A DNA stretch of 64,000 nt from Paenibacillus sp. Soil750 (GCF_001428045.1 NZ_LMSD01000012.1:758735-822734), one strand, 5' to 3'; shown: positions 36,573 to 47,183, counted from the stretch's first letter. Made by a program: numbers and translations. The notes: generated from the letters alone by a model not told the origin.

Positions 36573-39500
36573 TCAATTACCTAACATAATATTAAATATG
36601 ACGGTGGCTGCCTCTGCCCTAGTAGCCACACCTTGTGGTTTAAAACTGCCGTCGATAAACCCGTTAATGAAACTAGCTCCTTTTAATGCTGCTATGGCTT
36701 CAGAAGCATAGGTAGAAATCATCGCTTGATCAATATATCCTCCATCAGATACTGCTGAAGTATTGATCATACGATTAAGAAGAAGTGCTCTATATGTCAT
36801 TACTGCCATTTCTTCTCGTGTAATTACACGCTCTCCACCGAAAGTTCCATCACCATTGCCTGTTACAATTCCAAGCTGTTCAGCGGAAGAAAGTGCTTCA
36901 TAATACCAACTTCCCACCTTCACATCGGTGAATTTGCTGACCGCCTGTGATTCTGATAAATCAAGTGCGTTCATCAATATTTGCAAAAATTCATATCGGG
37001 TAACCGGACGGGTTGGTTCGAAACTACCATTCTCCATCCCATTAATGATCCCACGCGCTGCGAGTGACTCAATAATCTCTTTTGCCCATGTTACTTTAGC
37101 AAGATCGGTGAATCCAACACTATTATATGCGATTGCATATTTGCTGAAGTGGGATGCATTCCATACGATTTTCCCAGTCGTCACGTCGTATTTTGCAGTC
37201 TTTACAATACTCAAGTTACCATCGTCAGATAGTGAGTAAACGATAATTTGATGTGGATTTTCACCTGGTTTTGGCGAATAGTCGGTCTCAACCTTGACTG
37301 AATCTGTCCCCTCGAACTGACTTACTCGCTGACCATTAACATGTAAATTGAAGTCATAGACTGTATTTCCATTAATCTTCTGCTGTATTTCAACAGGGAA
37401 TGCGCTTGAGTCCACTTGAGTAATCGTCAGTTCAACATTTTTGGATTCTGGATTCAATATATTTGAAGACTCATTCACGTTGAGAGTGATTATGACCGTA
37501 CCAGATTTTACTACGATTTTCGAAATCTCATTATTTTTATCAACAACGCCCTGGACTGGAATGTCAATCCTTGTGCTTTGGACACCAGAATCCGATAGTG
37601 CCGATACTTCAATGACCAGCTGCTTGCCAGTTGCCGATTCTATTGCTTTAGCGATATCCTCAGCCTTAATGTTTACCTGCACATGACCAGCAGCATCTAC
37701 AGTCGGAGCAACGAATAATGTACCTTCTCTCACGGTAACTTCATGTTGATTATTGTCGATAATGGACACATTACCGTTATTAACATTATTATTGTTACTA
37801 TCAGGAGTAGGATTTTTGATGATTACAGCAGCCTTGAATAGTGAGATTGCCAAATTCAATTGAGTGACTGCTTCATTCACTATGCTTTGTTCGGCCTCCC
37901 CATCCATTAAGATCGTATGCGCTGACTCGATCGCAATTCTCAGTGCCTCTCTGGACGCTGTGGAGTAATTGCCGTTTTCTGTTCCTTCCACTGAATTGGT
38001 GTACAGTTCTTCGGCATTCTGAATGGCAGCGTCAAGCGCTGAGGAATTCACACCGTTGACAGAGTTGGAGAAGGTATTAATAGCTGCAATTAAATTGGCA
38101 ACAACTTCATCAACCTCTGACTGACTGACATTGATACGGTTGTATATGATTTCCGCAGCATCGAGTGCTGTTTGCAGGAGAGCCTTCGAACCTAATGGAT
38201 ACTGACTGCCCATTTCCCCTTCTTCAGAATGTTCAATCAAATCAATGGCCGCTGCAATCTTCGTTGATAAAGTTAACTTATTAACAACAACAACCGAAGA
38301 ATTAAAGGCTTTAATTGCCACCATTAGAGCTACATTTGCATTATTCACCATTGTTTGATCGGCTAATGAATCATTAATAACTTCTGATGCCGTCTCAATT
38401 GCAATATGCAAAAGAGCTTTGGACTCAATGGAATAATTTCCGTTGAATTCTCCAATTATTGCCTCATGATATACTGCTTCTGCTACAGAAATTGTACTGC
38501 TAAGCAGATTTTTATTAACACCATTAACCTTGCCTAGAAATGTATCTATTGCTGTTTGGAGGTCTACAACTGCTGAGTATGCTTCAGTTTGAGATAAACT
38601 ACTGCTACTTTTAGTTAATGTCTGATTTAAGACTTCTTGCAGCGTGTCAACAATTTCCGATGTATATTGACCCTCATCTTCTCCCACTACTGAATTAGCG
38701 ATTATCAATTGTGCCTGTGCAATAGCAGCATTAAGTGGGCCACGATCAATGGTATTAACCGAATTGCGGAAAATTAGATCTGCACTCGATAAAGCGGAAC
38801 TGGCCGCATTCACATCGGACTGAGTCGACAATAGATCCTCTTGTACTGCTTTTGCATTTTCAATTACAGCAATAAAGGCATCAACTTTGTCTTGTGTATA
38901 TTGTCCTTCCTTATCACCAATAATAGTATCATCTAGGATCGCTTCTGCCATGCCAATCGCAGTACTAAGATTTACCAGGTTTTTCCCTACTACTGAAATT
39001 GAAGATATTGCCGTATATTTTCCATCCACGCTAGTTGCGGTAATCGTCGCGCTACCTGCGTTATGCCCAGTTACATAACCAAGGGAATCAACACTGGCGA
39101 TGGATGAATCACTTGACAACCATGTAACCATCTGATTATCCGCATCTTCAGGTAGCACCGTTGCAGTCAATTGCGCTGAGGTATTCTGACCCAATGTTAA
39201 AGTTGTATTATCTATTTGAATCCCAGAAACAGAGGTCAAGTACGTACCGAATCCTTGAAATTCCACAATACAAGGATATTGTGATGACGGTGTAACACCT
39301 GTAATCGTGATTTGGATCCATCGACCGACTGCATTATCCCCTAAATTATCAGAGTAATTCGGTCCGACAACGCTATTATTCGTCTTGTCCAAGATTAAGG
39401 TATACCCCGTTGTCTCGGAATCAGATATTTCTACTTTGTACTTATAAACGTTTGCAAATGCAACTAAGTCGGCTCTCGACAGCTTTGCTTTTGCACCTAA

Positions 39501-42500
39501 GTCAATTCGTACCCAGCGAGGTACCGCTGATGAATTGCTACACCACGCTGTATTCGTATTCCCATCAACAAAGTTGTTTGCTGAAGAGCTACTACCAGTT
39601 GACTGAGCTTTTGCGGGTTTCCCCTTTGTAAGCAGATTACTTACTGTCACAGTACTCGTAGCAGTAAAGCCACCTTCATCAGTTGTTGCCGTAATCGTCG
39701 CATTTCCATTGCTTATACCTTTTACAACTCCATTAATATCTACAGTTGCAACAGTTTCATTACTGCTTGACCAATGTACAACTTTATTTAAAGTGTTAGT
39801 TGGCTGTACAGTTACAGTTAATTGACCCTTGTTCCCCGATAGTAAGCTCAAAGTTCCCGCACTAAGGGTGACTCCGCTGACAGGCTGTGGAATATCAGGG
39901 GTAGTTAATGTAAGTGTAGGTCCATCAGTGCTCCAATCGCTTGTACCTGTCTTAGCCTGAATCTGAAAAGTATAGTTGGTCAACTTTGTGAGGTTTTTAA
40001 CTTCATATGTCTTGTATGTTGCCTCCACTGTTGTCAACTCTACGCCATCTTTCAATATACGATACTCAGAGACATTGTCTCTAGGCATTGCCTCAGTCCA
40101 ATTCAACGTCAATTCCGTTGCCAGCAAGTTCGTGGCGGAAACTTTACCATCTCCCCATATTGGCAGTCGGTTATCGGATATATCTTGCCCAGTGATATCA
40201 ACAATAATTGAAGACTTCGTTCCTGAACCATCTGCGGTCATTGCGGTTACTTTTACTTGTCCATTTTTGTTCGCAATTAATACTCCACTATTTGTCACAT
40301 AGGCACGATCTGTTTCTGTGCCATTGACCTCAGATACTGACCAAAGAATAGTTGGGTCACTCACGTTAAAAGGAATAACCTGGCCTGATAGTTGCAAATT
40401 TCCACGGTCGTGTGAAATTGAAGTATCACCCGTGATTAAAACATCCGTAGCCGTAATATGAGGAGCTTGATATACCTCTACTTCTGCAAGCTGCATCATA
40501 TAATTGGCTCCACCTTCATTACGAAGCTTCGTCCCTTCAATCTTCACATAGCGAGCTTGCTTATTCTCAAATTGAAAACCCTGAGGATTGCCAGTTGAGG
40601 GATTCGGATAGTCGGTTTCATTTATTGCCTTTAACCAGTTCACTCCATCCTGTGAAAGCTGGATATTGAAATCCGACGGGAAATACTTGCCCAAATTTCC
40701 AGCATCCGAACGAGGAAATAAGGAAACCTGATTAATTGAATTCACCGTACCTAAATCGATTGTCAAGGACTCTGTATGATTACTAGCATTTCCAGATGAG
40801 CTCGACCAACCTAGACTGCTAGAATTGGATTGCGTCACTCCATCCACAACGTAAGCGTTAGACCAACCCGTAGAAATTAACGAACTTGTTGCGGTTATTG
40901 TCTTAGTCTTCGCGATATTCTCAGGATATACCAACGGGGACGGATTATTCGTTACGTTAGCTATAGCGCTAAATGCTTTGAGTTCATTTAGTTGCAAGCG
41001 ATACTTACCATCAGCCTGAGACAACTGCGTAGATAATAGGCGAACATAGCGAACATTAGCTGAATCGAAATTGAACGTCTGCACGCCTGAAACCGCTGCT
41101 CCATTGTTATAATTTGTGTAAGAGGATAGATCCGTCCAGTGTCCGCCATCTGCAGAACCCTGTATTTTGAAATCTATCGGGAATCCCTTACCGCTATTTC
41201 CCTCATCATCTCTGGGGTACAGTTCAACTTTATTAATAGAGCGAGTTTCACCCAAATCTACAGATACCCATTCTGTTTGATTAGGAGTATCATAACCTAA
41301 GCTAGAGTAACCTCTATTTGGATTGCCTACATCCGCCATTGTGAACGAAAATATAATACTATCGGTTAGTAAATTTTTCGTCCAACCTGTCTGTGGATTC
41401 TCGTAAGAGGTGCGGGCAAAAACTTGGCGTCCTGCTGCAACATTGACAAACGGCAAAGGCGGCGTACTATCTACAGGACCGGCAGTCGGCGCACCATCAG
41501 TTGGTTCCAACACAATCTGCATAACACTATATGCAGTCATGTTCTCAATACGGTTAAAGTTGCCCGACGAGCTTTGAATGGAACTTTCCTTTAGTGTCGC
41601 ATTTTCAGAGGGACCAACAGGATATCCTCTTAAGCCTGTAGCATAATCCCTCCAATAGTTCCCGTTATTGCTGTCAACAAGCTTTTTCGTTACTTTATAG
41701 TTTTTCCCCATTTCTTGGTATGGTAGATTTGAGAGGTTGATCGTCATATTAACGTCAGTATTGGAATAATTCCAAAGGAGCATTGAGACTTTACCTGTCG
41801 CAGAATCCTTCGTTACGAACCCGTAAGTATTTTTGTTGTCTGAATTAGTACCCGTTATTGATGACTGCACAATTTGTGATTCCAAATTGTCATACATCTC
41901 AAACGTATTAGCAACAGCCTTTTTATGTCCGTCAATGGTAAATATACCGGAATCTGAAAAAAACAAACTTGTTGGAGATAGAGCATCAACAGGCGTAAAG
42001 TAGTAGATTTGATCCACTTCCGGACGAAGAACAGCATCATACATTCTTTTTGCTGCATAGGCAGCGTTCAAATTCGTATCCTTCTGAGTCCCCCCTGCAC
42101 CACCACTTGTGTAGTCATAGTTCCACTCGGTATATTTGATCGGTTTTACTGGAACATTGTTACTGGAAAACAAATTGTAGATATTTGTAGATGAGAAATC
42201 AGCCGCTCCATATTGATGGACAGAAATGTAGTCGAACGGAATTGTTGGATTGTTCTTCAGGTAATTCATGAAGGTCGGTTTCCAACTTCCATCTGCAATA
42301 TTTAAGTTCCTGAAGCCAATCCCCCCGATTACAGCGGTTGCATCTACTCCTCGGATTGCAGTTGCAAAAGCGCCGTACATTTGTGCTACCTGTGCAGGAG
42401 TTGTCGGCTTATTGAAATTCTCCGGCTCATTATGAGACTCCCAATACCAGCCTGTGTAACCAAGATTCTTATAATGCTGAGCAATTACTCCCGAAATTTG

Positions 42501-42986
42501 ACCAAATTCGATAATTCCTTGTGCAGAAGGCGCACCTTCACCCGAGATACCGGTTCCGCCTAGTGCACTTGGCAAATACCCTAGGCACATCATCGGGGTC
42601 ATTCCCCGCTCAACAAGAGGAAGAACAACTTTGTCCAATTTAGTGAAATCATATTCCAATTGCTGAGTAACAGCGTTGCGGGAAACCACATGATAGAACA
42701 AGTCAGTTATGACCCAATCGATCCGAACGACTTTTATTCCAATTTCCTTCATTTGATCATAATACGATGGCAACCAATTTAAGTTGTTGTTTGTTAAATG
42801 ACCACCACGCGCTAAATTCTGTATTTTCACCTTGTCGTAACTTCCGGTTGTTACATCATAATCTGCCGATAATGTCGTTGATCCCGCCGCTTGAACCAGT
42901 CCCGGTCCTACAGCCCCCATGAAAATTGAAACAAATAACAGGAATGCCAACCCAGTCATTGATAATCTCTTTACAAACAAACCCAT
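36573..42986 (-). CDS. Giant wall-anchored GH39-like glycosidase with F5/8, FN3, Big_2, FIVAR and SLH modules
   Basis: The ATG at 42986 (AGGGG, 8-base gap) gives 2137 residues. Signal peptide to about 34 (V-Q-A-A-G). GH39-like barrel and sandwich about 35-495, acid/base E187 in H-N-E-P-E and nucleophile E287 in Y-T-E-W-N. F5/8-C modules about 515-670 and 690-840, an Ig-like stretch, FN3 about 936-1032, Big_2 about 1032-1115, third F5/8-C about 1116-1249, second Big_2 to about 1334. Then five FIVAR-type helical repeats of about 78 residues (1337-1722), each with a G-x-Y motif. A linker with H-F-S-K-Y leads to three SLH repeats (about 1957-2137). SLH holds the enzyme on the wall polymer; FIVAR repeats probably act as a spacer. 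GH39 includes beta-xylosidases and related activities; the substrate is unknown. No transporter gene shares its transcript. Confidence 0.85.
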   Translation of the reverse strand: MGLFVKRLSMTGLAFLLFVSIFMGAVGPGLVQAAGSTTLSADYDVTTGSYDKVKIQNLARGGHLTNNNLNWLPSYYDQMKEIGIKVVRIDWVITDLFYHVVSRNAVTQQLEYDFTKLDKVVLPLVERGMTPMMCLGYLPSALGGTGISGEGAPSAQGIIEFGQISGVIAQHYKNLGYTGWYWESHNEPENFNKPTTPAQVAQMYGAFATAIRGVDATAVIGGIGFRNLNIADGSWKPTFMNYLKNNPTIPFDYISVHQYGAADFSSTNIYNLFSSNNVPVKPIKYTEWNYDYTSGGAGGTQKDTNLNAAYAAKRMYDAVLRPEVDQIYYFTPVDALSPTSLFFSDSGIFTIDGHKKAVANTFEMYDNLESQIVQSSITGTNSDNKNTYGFVTKDSATGKVSMLLWNYSNTDVNMTINLSNLPYQEMGKNYKVTKKLVDSNNGNYWRDYATGLRGYPVGPSENATLKESSIQSSSGNFNRIENMTAYSVMQIVLEPTDGAPTAGPVDSTPPLPFVNVAAGRQVFARTSYENPQTGWTKNLLTDSIIFSFTMADVGNPNRGYSSLGYDTPNQTEWVSVDLGETRSINKVELYPRDDEGNSGKGFPIDFKIQGSADGGHWTDLSSYTNYNNGAAVSGVQTFNFDSANVRYVRLLSTQLSQADGKYRLQLNELKAFSAIANVTNNPSPLVYPENIAKTKTITATSSLISTGWSNAYVVDGVTQSNSSSLGWSSSSGNASNHTESLTIDLGTVNSINQVSLFPRSDAGNLGKYFPSDFNIQLSQDGVNWLKAINETDYPNPSTGNPQGFQFENKQARYVKIEGTKLRNEGGANYMMQLAEVEVYQAPHITATDVLITGDTSISHDRGNLQLSGQVIPFNVSDPTILWSVSEVNGTETDRAYVTNSGVLIANKNGQVKVTAMTADGSGTKSSIIVDITGQDISDNRLPIWGDGKVSATNLLATELTLNWTEAMPRDNVSEYRILKDGVELTTVEATYKTYEVKNLTKLTNYTFQIQAKTGTSDWSTDGPTLTLTTPDIPQPVSGVTLSAGTLSLLSGNKGQLTVTVQPTNTLNKVVHWSSSNETVATVDINGVVKGISNGNATITATTDEGGFTATSTVTVSNLLTKGKPAKAQSTGSSSSANNFVDGNTNTAWCSNSSAVPRWVRIDLGAKAKLSRADLVAFANVYKYKVEISDSETTGYTLILDKTNNSVVGPNYSDNLGDNAVGRWIQITITGVTPSSQYPCIVEFQGFGTYLTSVSGIQIDNTTLTLGQNTSAQLTATVLPEDADNQMVTWLSSDSSIASVDSLGYVTGHNAGSATITATSVDGKYTAISSISVVGKNLVNLSTAIGMAEAILDDTIIGDKEGQYTQDKVDAFIAVIENAKAVQEDLLSTQSDVNAASSALSSADLIFRNSVNTIDRGPLNAAIAQAQLIIANSVVGEDEGQYTSEIVDTLQEVLNQTLTKSSSSLSQTEAYSAVVDLQTAIDTFLGKVNGVNKNLLSSTISVAEAVYHEAIIGEFNGNYSIESKALLHIAIETASEVINDSLADQTMVNNANVALMVAIKAFNSSVVVVNKLTLSTKIAAAIDLIEHSEEGEMGSQYPLGSKALLQTALDAAEIIYNRINVSQSEVDEVVANLIAAINTFSNSVNGVNSSALDAAIQNAEELYTNSVEGTENGNYSTASREALRIAIESAHTILMDGEAEQSIVNEAVTQLNLAISLFKAAVIIKNPTPDSNNNNVNNGNVSIIDNNQHEVTVREGTLFVAPTVDAAGHVQVNIKAEDIAKAIESATGKQLVIEVSALSDSGVQSTRIDIPVQGVVDKNNEISKIVVKSGTVIITLNVNESSNILNPESKNVELTITQVDSSAFPVEIQQKINGNTVYDFNLHVNGQRVSQFEGTDSVKVETDYSPKPGENPHQIIVYSLSDDGNLSIVKTAKYDVTTGKIVWNASHFSKYAIAYNSVGFTDLAKVTWAKEIIESLAARGIINGMENGSFEPTRPVTRYEFLQILMNALDLSESQAVSKFTDVKVGSWYYEALSSAEQLGIVTGNGDGTFGGERVITREEMAVMTYRALLLNRMINTSAVSDGGYIDQAMISTYASEAIAALKGASFINGFIDGSFKPQGVATRAEAATVIFNIMLGN

Positions 42987-43235
42987 CTGACTTTCCCCTC
43001 TCGAAGTATATTTTTTGAAGCTATATAAACGCCTATTTCTCAGCCACATGAGGCTGAAGGCCGCTTCAAAACACCTAAAACTACACCAGTTGACGTCGCT
43101 TATATTTCAAGGCAAAGATCCCATCGAAGTATGTAGATCGCCGCCTTCTCCCCCAAAATATTTCATACCTCCTAAAAACATCCCTCATGAAATCATCTAT
43201 TCCCCTACTACAAAAGCTCCTATTTTTCTTAAAGT

Positions 43236-43335
43236 GAAGGAATACTCCATCATTTTAAAGGAAAAAAACTTAAACGATAATTTCAATATTTTAATATTTG
43301 TATCATTTCGTTAGCTTTTTTAATTAAATAATTTC
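43236..43335. repeat. Diverged ~100-bp direct repeat, copy 1
   Basis: It shares with 43661-43765 the order GAAGG-ATACT-CATCATTTTAA, TTAAA-GATAATTTCA and GTTAGCTTTTTTAATT. Similarity is clear but well short of identity, pointing to an old duplication of upstream DNA. Confidence 0.7.
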
Positions 43336-43660
43336 TGAAGTTATGGATTATGCTGATTACTTATTTTGTTTACTACTTGTTCTAATACTGAAATTTCCAT
43401 TTGTTTAATTTCATCTAAATCTTCCAAACTAAGTTTTAGATTTTTCTTTTTTGGAATCTAATTTGTATATTAACTTCTACTCTCCTTCCTCAAATAGTCA
43501 GCATTATAAAACGCTTACAAAACACACTATAAGAGTAAGCCACTATCCTTCACAATAAACTCATTTCAGTTCCTTAACTGTTTTCCGTTCCCCTTAGACA
43601 GGTACACCTAGCAAACAAAAAAGCACAACTAAACAGTTTCAACACCAATATATCTATAGC

Positions 43661-43765
43661 GAAGGTATACTTCATCATTTTAATTGAAAGAAAGTTAAAT
43701 GATAATTTCACTATTTGGACATATATTTCAATTTGTTAGCTTTTTTAATTGTTGTGAAATAATTT
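43661..43765. repeat. Diverged ~100-bp direct repeat, copy 2
   Basis: Partner of 43236-43335, with the same blocks in the same order and small length differences. It directly abuts the terminator of locus E. Confidence 0.7.
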
Positions 43766-43780
43766 TACTCATTATTAAAA

Positions 43781-43815
43781 AGAAAACAGACAGAAACGAT
43801 TAAACCATTCCTGTC
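43781..43815 (-). terminator. Intrinsic terminator of locus E
   Basis: On the minus strand GACAGGAA pairs with TTTCTGTC (one G-T pair), followed by TGTTTTCTTTTT. It lies about 40 bases past the last permease stop. Confidence 0.8.
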
Positions 43816-43853
43816 TCTCTATATAAAATCAACAGTTATTCACCCTTAATCGA

Positions 43854-44681
43854 TTAACCTTTCACAGCACCAGATGTAAGCCCCGACACTACATATTTTT
43901 GAAGTACAAGAAAGATGACAACAATTGGCAACGAGATCAGAATTATATTAGCAAATAATAAATTCCAGTCCGAGTGTTTCTGTCCGTAAAAACTGAAAGT
44001 GGTCAACACAACAGTAAACTTTTTGGGTGTATTCATTAGGAAGATCGAAACTGAAAAGTCATTCCAAATACCCATAAACGAGATTATGATAACTGTTACA
44101 GTAACAGGAAGAATCAGAGGCAATATGATTTGTCCGAATAACCTGATAGGCCCACAACCATCAAGAGCTGCGGATTCGTCTAAATGAATTGGTATACTTT
44201 TAAAATAACCGGTAAAAAGAAACACGCTTGTTGGAAACGATAAAGCAACAAATACAAGAATGATGCCTGTGTATGTCTGTGAAAGTCCTAAGCTTTTAAT
44301 TAGGAAGAACGTTGCTGGAGCACAAAATGGAACAGATAGTCCAGCAATAATCGCATAGTTTATCCCTTCTGTCAGTCGACTTTTTCTTCGTTGGATAATA
44401 AAACCGCTCATAGCTCCAAAAAAGACAATTAAAATGACGGATACACATGTAATTAGCAAACTATTTTTATAAGCTGTTGCAAGTTTGGCGATCTGTATGA
44501 CCTCGCTATAGTTATTCATAATTTGATGTACTGTTACACCATTCCAGGACAAGCTTAGCTTGTTACTGCTGGCATAATCTTTAAATGAATTCACAAGAAT
44601 CATATAGATGGGCACTAAGATTAGCAAACTAAGCAGCACCGCAATGGTTTCCATGGAAAATTTACGCATAGATAATTTCAT
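43854..44681 (-). CDS. CUT1 sugar ABC transporter permease (MalG type), locus E
   Basis: The 275-residue protein has six membrane helices and the EAA loop L-D-E-S-A-A-L-D-G near residue 170, ending S-G-A-V-K-G. Its start overlaps the stop of the MalF-type permease by 4 bases. Last gene of the operon. Confidence 0.92.
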   Translation of the reverse strand: MKLSMRKFSMETIAVLLSLLILVPIYMILVNSFKDYASSNKLSLSWNGVTVHQIMNNYSEVIQIAKLATAYKNSLLITCVSVILIVFFGAMSGFIIQRRKSRLTEGINYAIIAGLSVPFCAPATFFLIKSLGLSQTYTGIILVFVALSFPTSVFLFTGYFKSIPIHLDESAALDGCGPIRLFGQIILPLILPVTVTVIIISFMGIWNDFSVSIFLMNTPKKFTVVLTTFSFYGQKHSDWNLLFANIILISLPIVVIFLVLQKYVVSGLTSGAVKG

Positions 44682-45553
44682 AGTTCCACTTCTCTTCTAC
44701 GAATGAATACGTAAGTAATAATGGAAGTAACCGCAACGAATATAGTCAATACAACATTCCCTGCACTAGCGAGGCCTTGCAGATTGTTTCCGAAATTTTC
44801 AAATATTGCTGTATTTAAAACCTCAGTTGCCCGGCCTGGACCGCCTCCGGTTGTCGCAGCAACCAAGTCAAACACTCTAAGTCCACCAATGATATTACCT
44901 ACTAAAGCCACATTGAAGGCAGGCATAATTAACGGGAATGTAATATGCCAGAAGCGTTTTGAGCCCGAAGCGCCATCGATTTCTGCTGATTCATAATACT
45001 CCTTAGAGATGGATTGCAGCCCGGAAAGTATAATCACCATATTATATCCAGCCCACTTCCAAGTTTCGATTCCAGCAATAGAAAAAATAGCAAGTTTTAT
45101 GTCCGTTAACCAATTCAATTGGAATACATTCAAGTGCAAATTTCCTAGTGTCTGATTAAGCAATCCGTTAGTAGGATGTAAGATTGCAGTGAACAAAATA
45201 CCGACTGCAATTGTATTTAATACTGCAGGCAGGAAAAATACGGTCCGAATAAAATTACTTGATTTTAATTTCTGATTAACGAATAAAGCAAGCCCCATTC
45301 CTAATGCAACCTTAGCAATACCTGTAACAAACGTAAAAATCAGCGTATTCTTCAGAGCAATTTTCATTAAGGGATCAATTACTATATCTTGATAATTACT
45401 AAGTCCGATAAATTTAGCTGTATAAAAATCCCAACTTGTAAATGAGTAATAGAAAGTAGTTATAAAAGGTATTAGAAAAAAAACGAAGTAAACGATAAAT
45501 CCTGGAGCCAAGCCCCACAGGGGATACATCCTTTTTGTGTAATTGTTCAGCAC
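44678..45553 (-). CDS. CUT1 sugar ABC transporter permease (MalF type), locus E
   Basis: The 291-residue protein has six membrane helices and the EAA loop Y-Y-E-S-A-E-I-D-G. It lies behind a stem-loop (45581-45622) that follows the SBP gene, and the start is preceded by GGTAGGAG. Confidence 0.92.
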   Translation of the reverse strand: MLNNYTKRMYPLWGLAPGFIVYFVFFLIPFITTFYYSFTSWDFYTAKFIGLSNYQDIVIDPLMKIALKNTLIFTFVTGIAKVALGMGLALFVNQKLKSSNFIRTVFFLPAVLNTIAVGILFTAILHPTNGLLNQTLGNLHLNVFQLNWLTDIKLAIFSIAGIETWKWAGYNMVIILSGLQSISKEYYESAEIDGASGSKRFWHITFPLIMPAFNVALVGNIIGGLRVFDLVAATTGGGPGRATEVLNTAIFENFGNNLQGLASAGNVVLTIFVAVTSIITYVFIRRREVEL

Positions 45554-45580
45554 ATATACGCTCCTACCATTAATAAGATA

Positions 45581-45622
45581 TTCGGTTGACTTTCCTCTAA
45601 GATCAAAGGTAAGTCAACCGAA
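45581..45622 (-). other. Intercistronic stem-loop between SBP and permease, locus E
   Basis: TTCGGTTGACTT (45581-45592) pairs perfectly with AAGTCAACCGAA (45611-45622) around 18 bases. No T-run follows on the minus strand (ATCTTATTAATG), so read-through into the permeases is expected. Confidence 0.8.
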
Positions 45623-45646
45623 TTTCATTTCTCTATGAATATATAA

Positions 45647-47011
45647 TTATTTCCCTGACCAATTGGGATCTTGTTTTGCCTTGGCTGCTTTTGCAAAATC
45701 ATTGTCCAGTTCTTTCGCTACGTCTACTGGCGTTTTTCCACCAACGAGCATGTCTTGCAAATACTTCTCGAATGGACCTTTTTGATACTTAGTGTAATCA
45801 AGAGGTGACTGGAATGATTTCCCCTCATCGATTAGTTTTTTAATATCCTGTTGGGCAGGCACCAAGCCATTGACTTGAATGCCTTTAGCAAAAGGAATAT
45901 CGGGCTGCGCTTTAAAGTACGCTTGTTGAGCTTCCTGTGATACCATGAAAGCAACCACTTTCTTTGCTAGCTCTTTGTTCTTGGATTCAGATGGCACCCA
46001 TAATCCACTTGGTGGCGAAATATTAATAAGTTGACCTTCATCAAAAGGAATACCGAAGGCGCCAATATTATTGGCTTTATCCTTATCCGCTTTTACTAAA
46101 TCCGGTACAATCCAGGATCCCATAGCATACATTGCGATCTTCCCGTCAAGTAACGCTTGGCGAGAAGATTGGTCATCATCAGATAGGAATGTTTTGTTAA
46201 TGAGCTGCTTATCTGCCAATTCTTTTACTTTGCTGATTGAATCAACGAATAGCTTCAAATCCGTAAAATGGGTTTTGTTTGTACTTAATCCATCCGCAGT
46301 CGGTGTCACTTTATCTTTGGAGTCTCGAACTGCGCCAACAAGTGGAATAATTTGCAAGGTCCAAGCATCCTTACCTGCAAAATAAACAGGTGTTATTCCC
46401 TTTGCCTTCAATTGTTCACTTACTGCCAGAAATTCTTTCCAGTCCTTAGGCACTTGAAGGCCATTGTCTTGGAAAACTTTCTTGTTGTAGAACATAGACA
46501 TCGTACCAACTTCTCCAAATGGAGCTACTATTAATTTGCCGTCTGATTTATATTTAGGAGTATCCAGCGCTTTGCTATCATAGTTTTTCATCCAGTCACC
46601 TGAAAGATCTTCCAGACGAGCGCTTCCACCTAACTTACTGGACCAAGTCGCATCATACCAAGAAAGAATATCTGGCGGTTCGCCTGCAGCAAATTTCGTT
46701 TGAACGACTTGATCACCAGCGTCGCCCTCTGCTATCTTTTCTAACTCAATTTTTGCACCAAGCTCGGCTGACTTGAAATTGACCAAATCGACGACAGCTT
46801 GAAAGCCAGGTCGTACCCAAGAAGAATGTACAACGAGTGTTAATGTTTTCACAGCTTTAGCTGTAGCAGGCGTCTGAGAACTTGCTCCTGCTTTATCTGT
46901 TGCTGTTGCATTTGGCGAGCTTGTCCCTGCTGAGTTACCGCATGCAGCTAGGGTTAACATGGTGACAACCATGCCAGTGGATACAAGAAGTTTTCCCCTT
47001 TTCACTTTCAT
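45647..47011 (-). CDS. Sugar-binding lipoprotein of the locus E transporter
   Basis: The 454-residue family-1 SBP has a lipobox L-A-A-C near residue 24 and a Ser/Thr/Ala tether. AAAGGGAG is very close to the ATG; a GTG two codons later (M-K-R-G-K after conversion) has better spacing, so the start is uncertain by two codons. It shows the family landmark S-W-V-R-P-G and the C-lobe G-L-W-V-P. This is the only SBP of locus E, unlike loci A, B and F. A 172-base gap with inverted repeat ATGATAAC/GTTATCAT (47050-47057, 47088-47095) separates it from the regulator gene, so it probably has its own promoter. Confidence 0.92.
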   Translation of the reverse strand: MKVKRGKLLVSTGMVVTMLTLAACGNSAGTSSPNATATDKAGASSQTPATAKAVKTLTLVVHSSWVRPGFQAVVDLVNFKSAELGAKIELEKIAEGDAGDQVVQTKFAAGEPPDILSWYDATWSSKLGGSARLEDLSGDWMKNYDSKALDTPKYKSDGKLIVAPFGEVGTMSMFYNKKVFQDNGLQVPKDWKEFLAVSEQLKAKGITPVYFAGKDAWTLQIIPLVGAVRDSKDKVTPTADGLSTNKTHFTDLKLFVDSISKVKELADKQLINKTFLSDDDQSSRQALLDGKIAMYAMGSWIVPDLVKADKDKANNIGAFGIPFDEGQLINISPPSGLWVPSESKNKELAKKVVAFMVSQEAQQAYFKAQPDIPFAKGIQVNGLVPAQQDIKKLIDEGKSFQSPLDYTKYQKGPFEKYLQDMLVGGKTPVDVAKELDNDFAKAAKAKQDPNWSGK

Positions 47012-47183
47012 CTCTCCCTTTAAGTTAGTTACTATTTGGTTCTATTAACATGATAACTTATTTGCAATTCATCAATCATTTCACTCTGTTATCATCGATT
47101 ATAGTTTTTTAAGATAATAAGGTTTGATTAATAGTAATAAGGAATAGGCCAATTAAAACAGCCCGCCGATTAATTTGCTATGC

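Larger units (their letters stand above)
42987..43853 (-). promoter_or_regulatory. Long AT-rich leader of the giant GH39-SLH gene
   Basis: No gene is seen in this 867-base gap. On the minus strand a TATAAT box (about 43504-43509) overlaps a cre-like TTGTAAGCGTTTTATAA (two mismatches), a possible promoter about 520 bases upstream of the ATG. A diverged direct repeat of about 100 bases occupies 43236-43335 and 43661-43765. The terminator of the upstream permease gene lies at 43781-43815. Confidence 0.5.

Noticed and set aside
37820-38975. FIVAR repeats as a tandem DNA repeat or CRISPR-like array
   Set aside because: Similarity is at protein level only (about 78 residues per unit); DNA is diverged and has no spacer structure.
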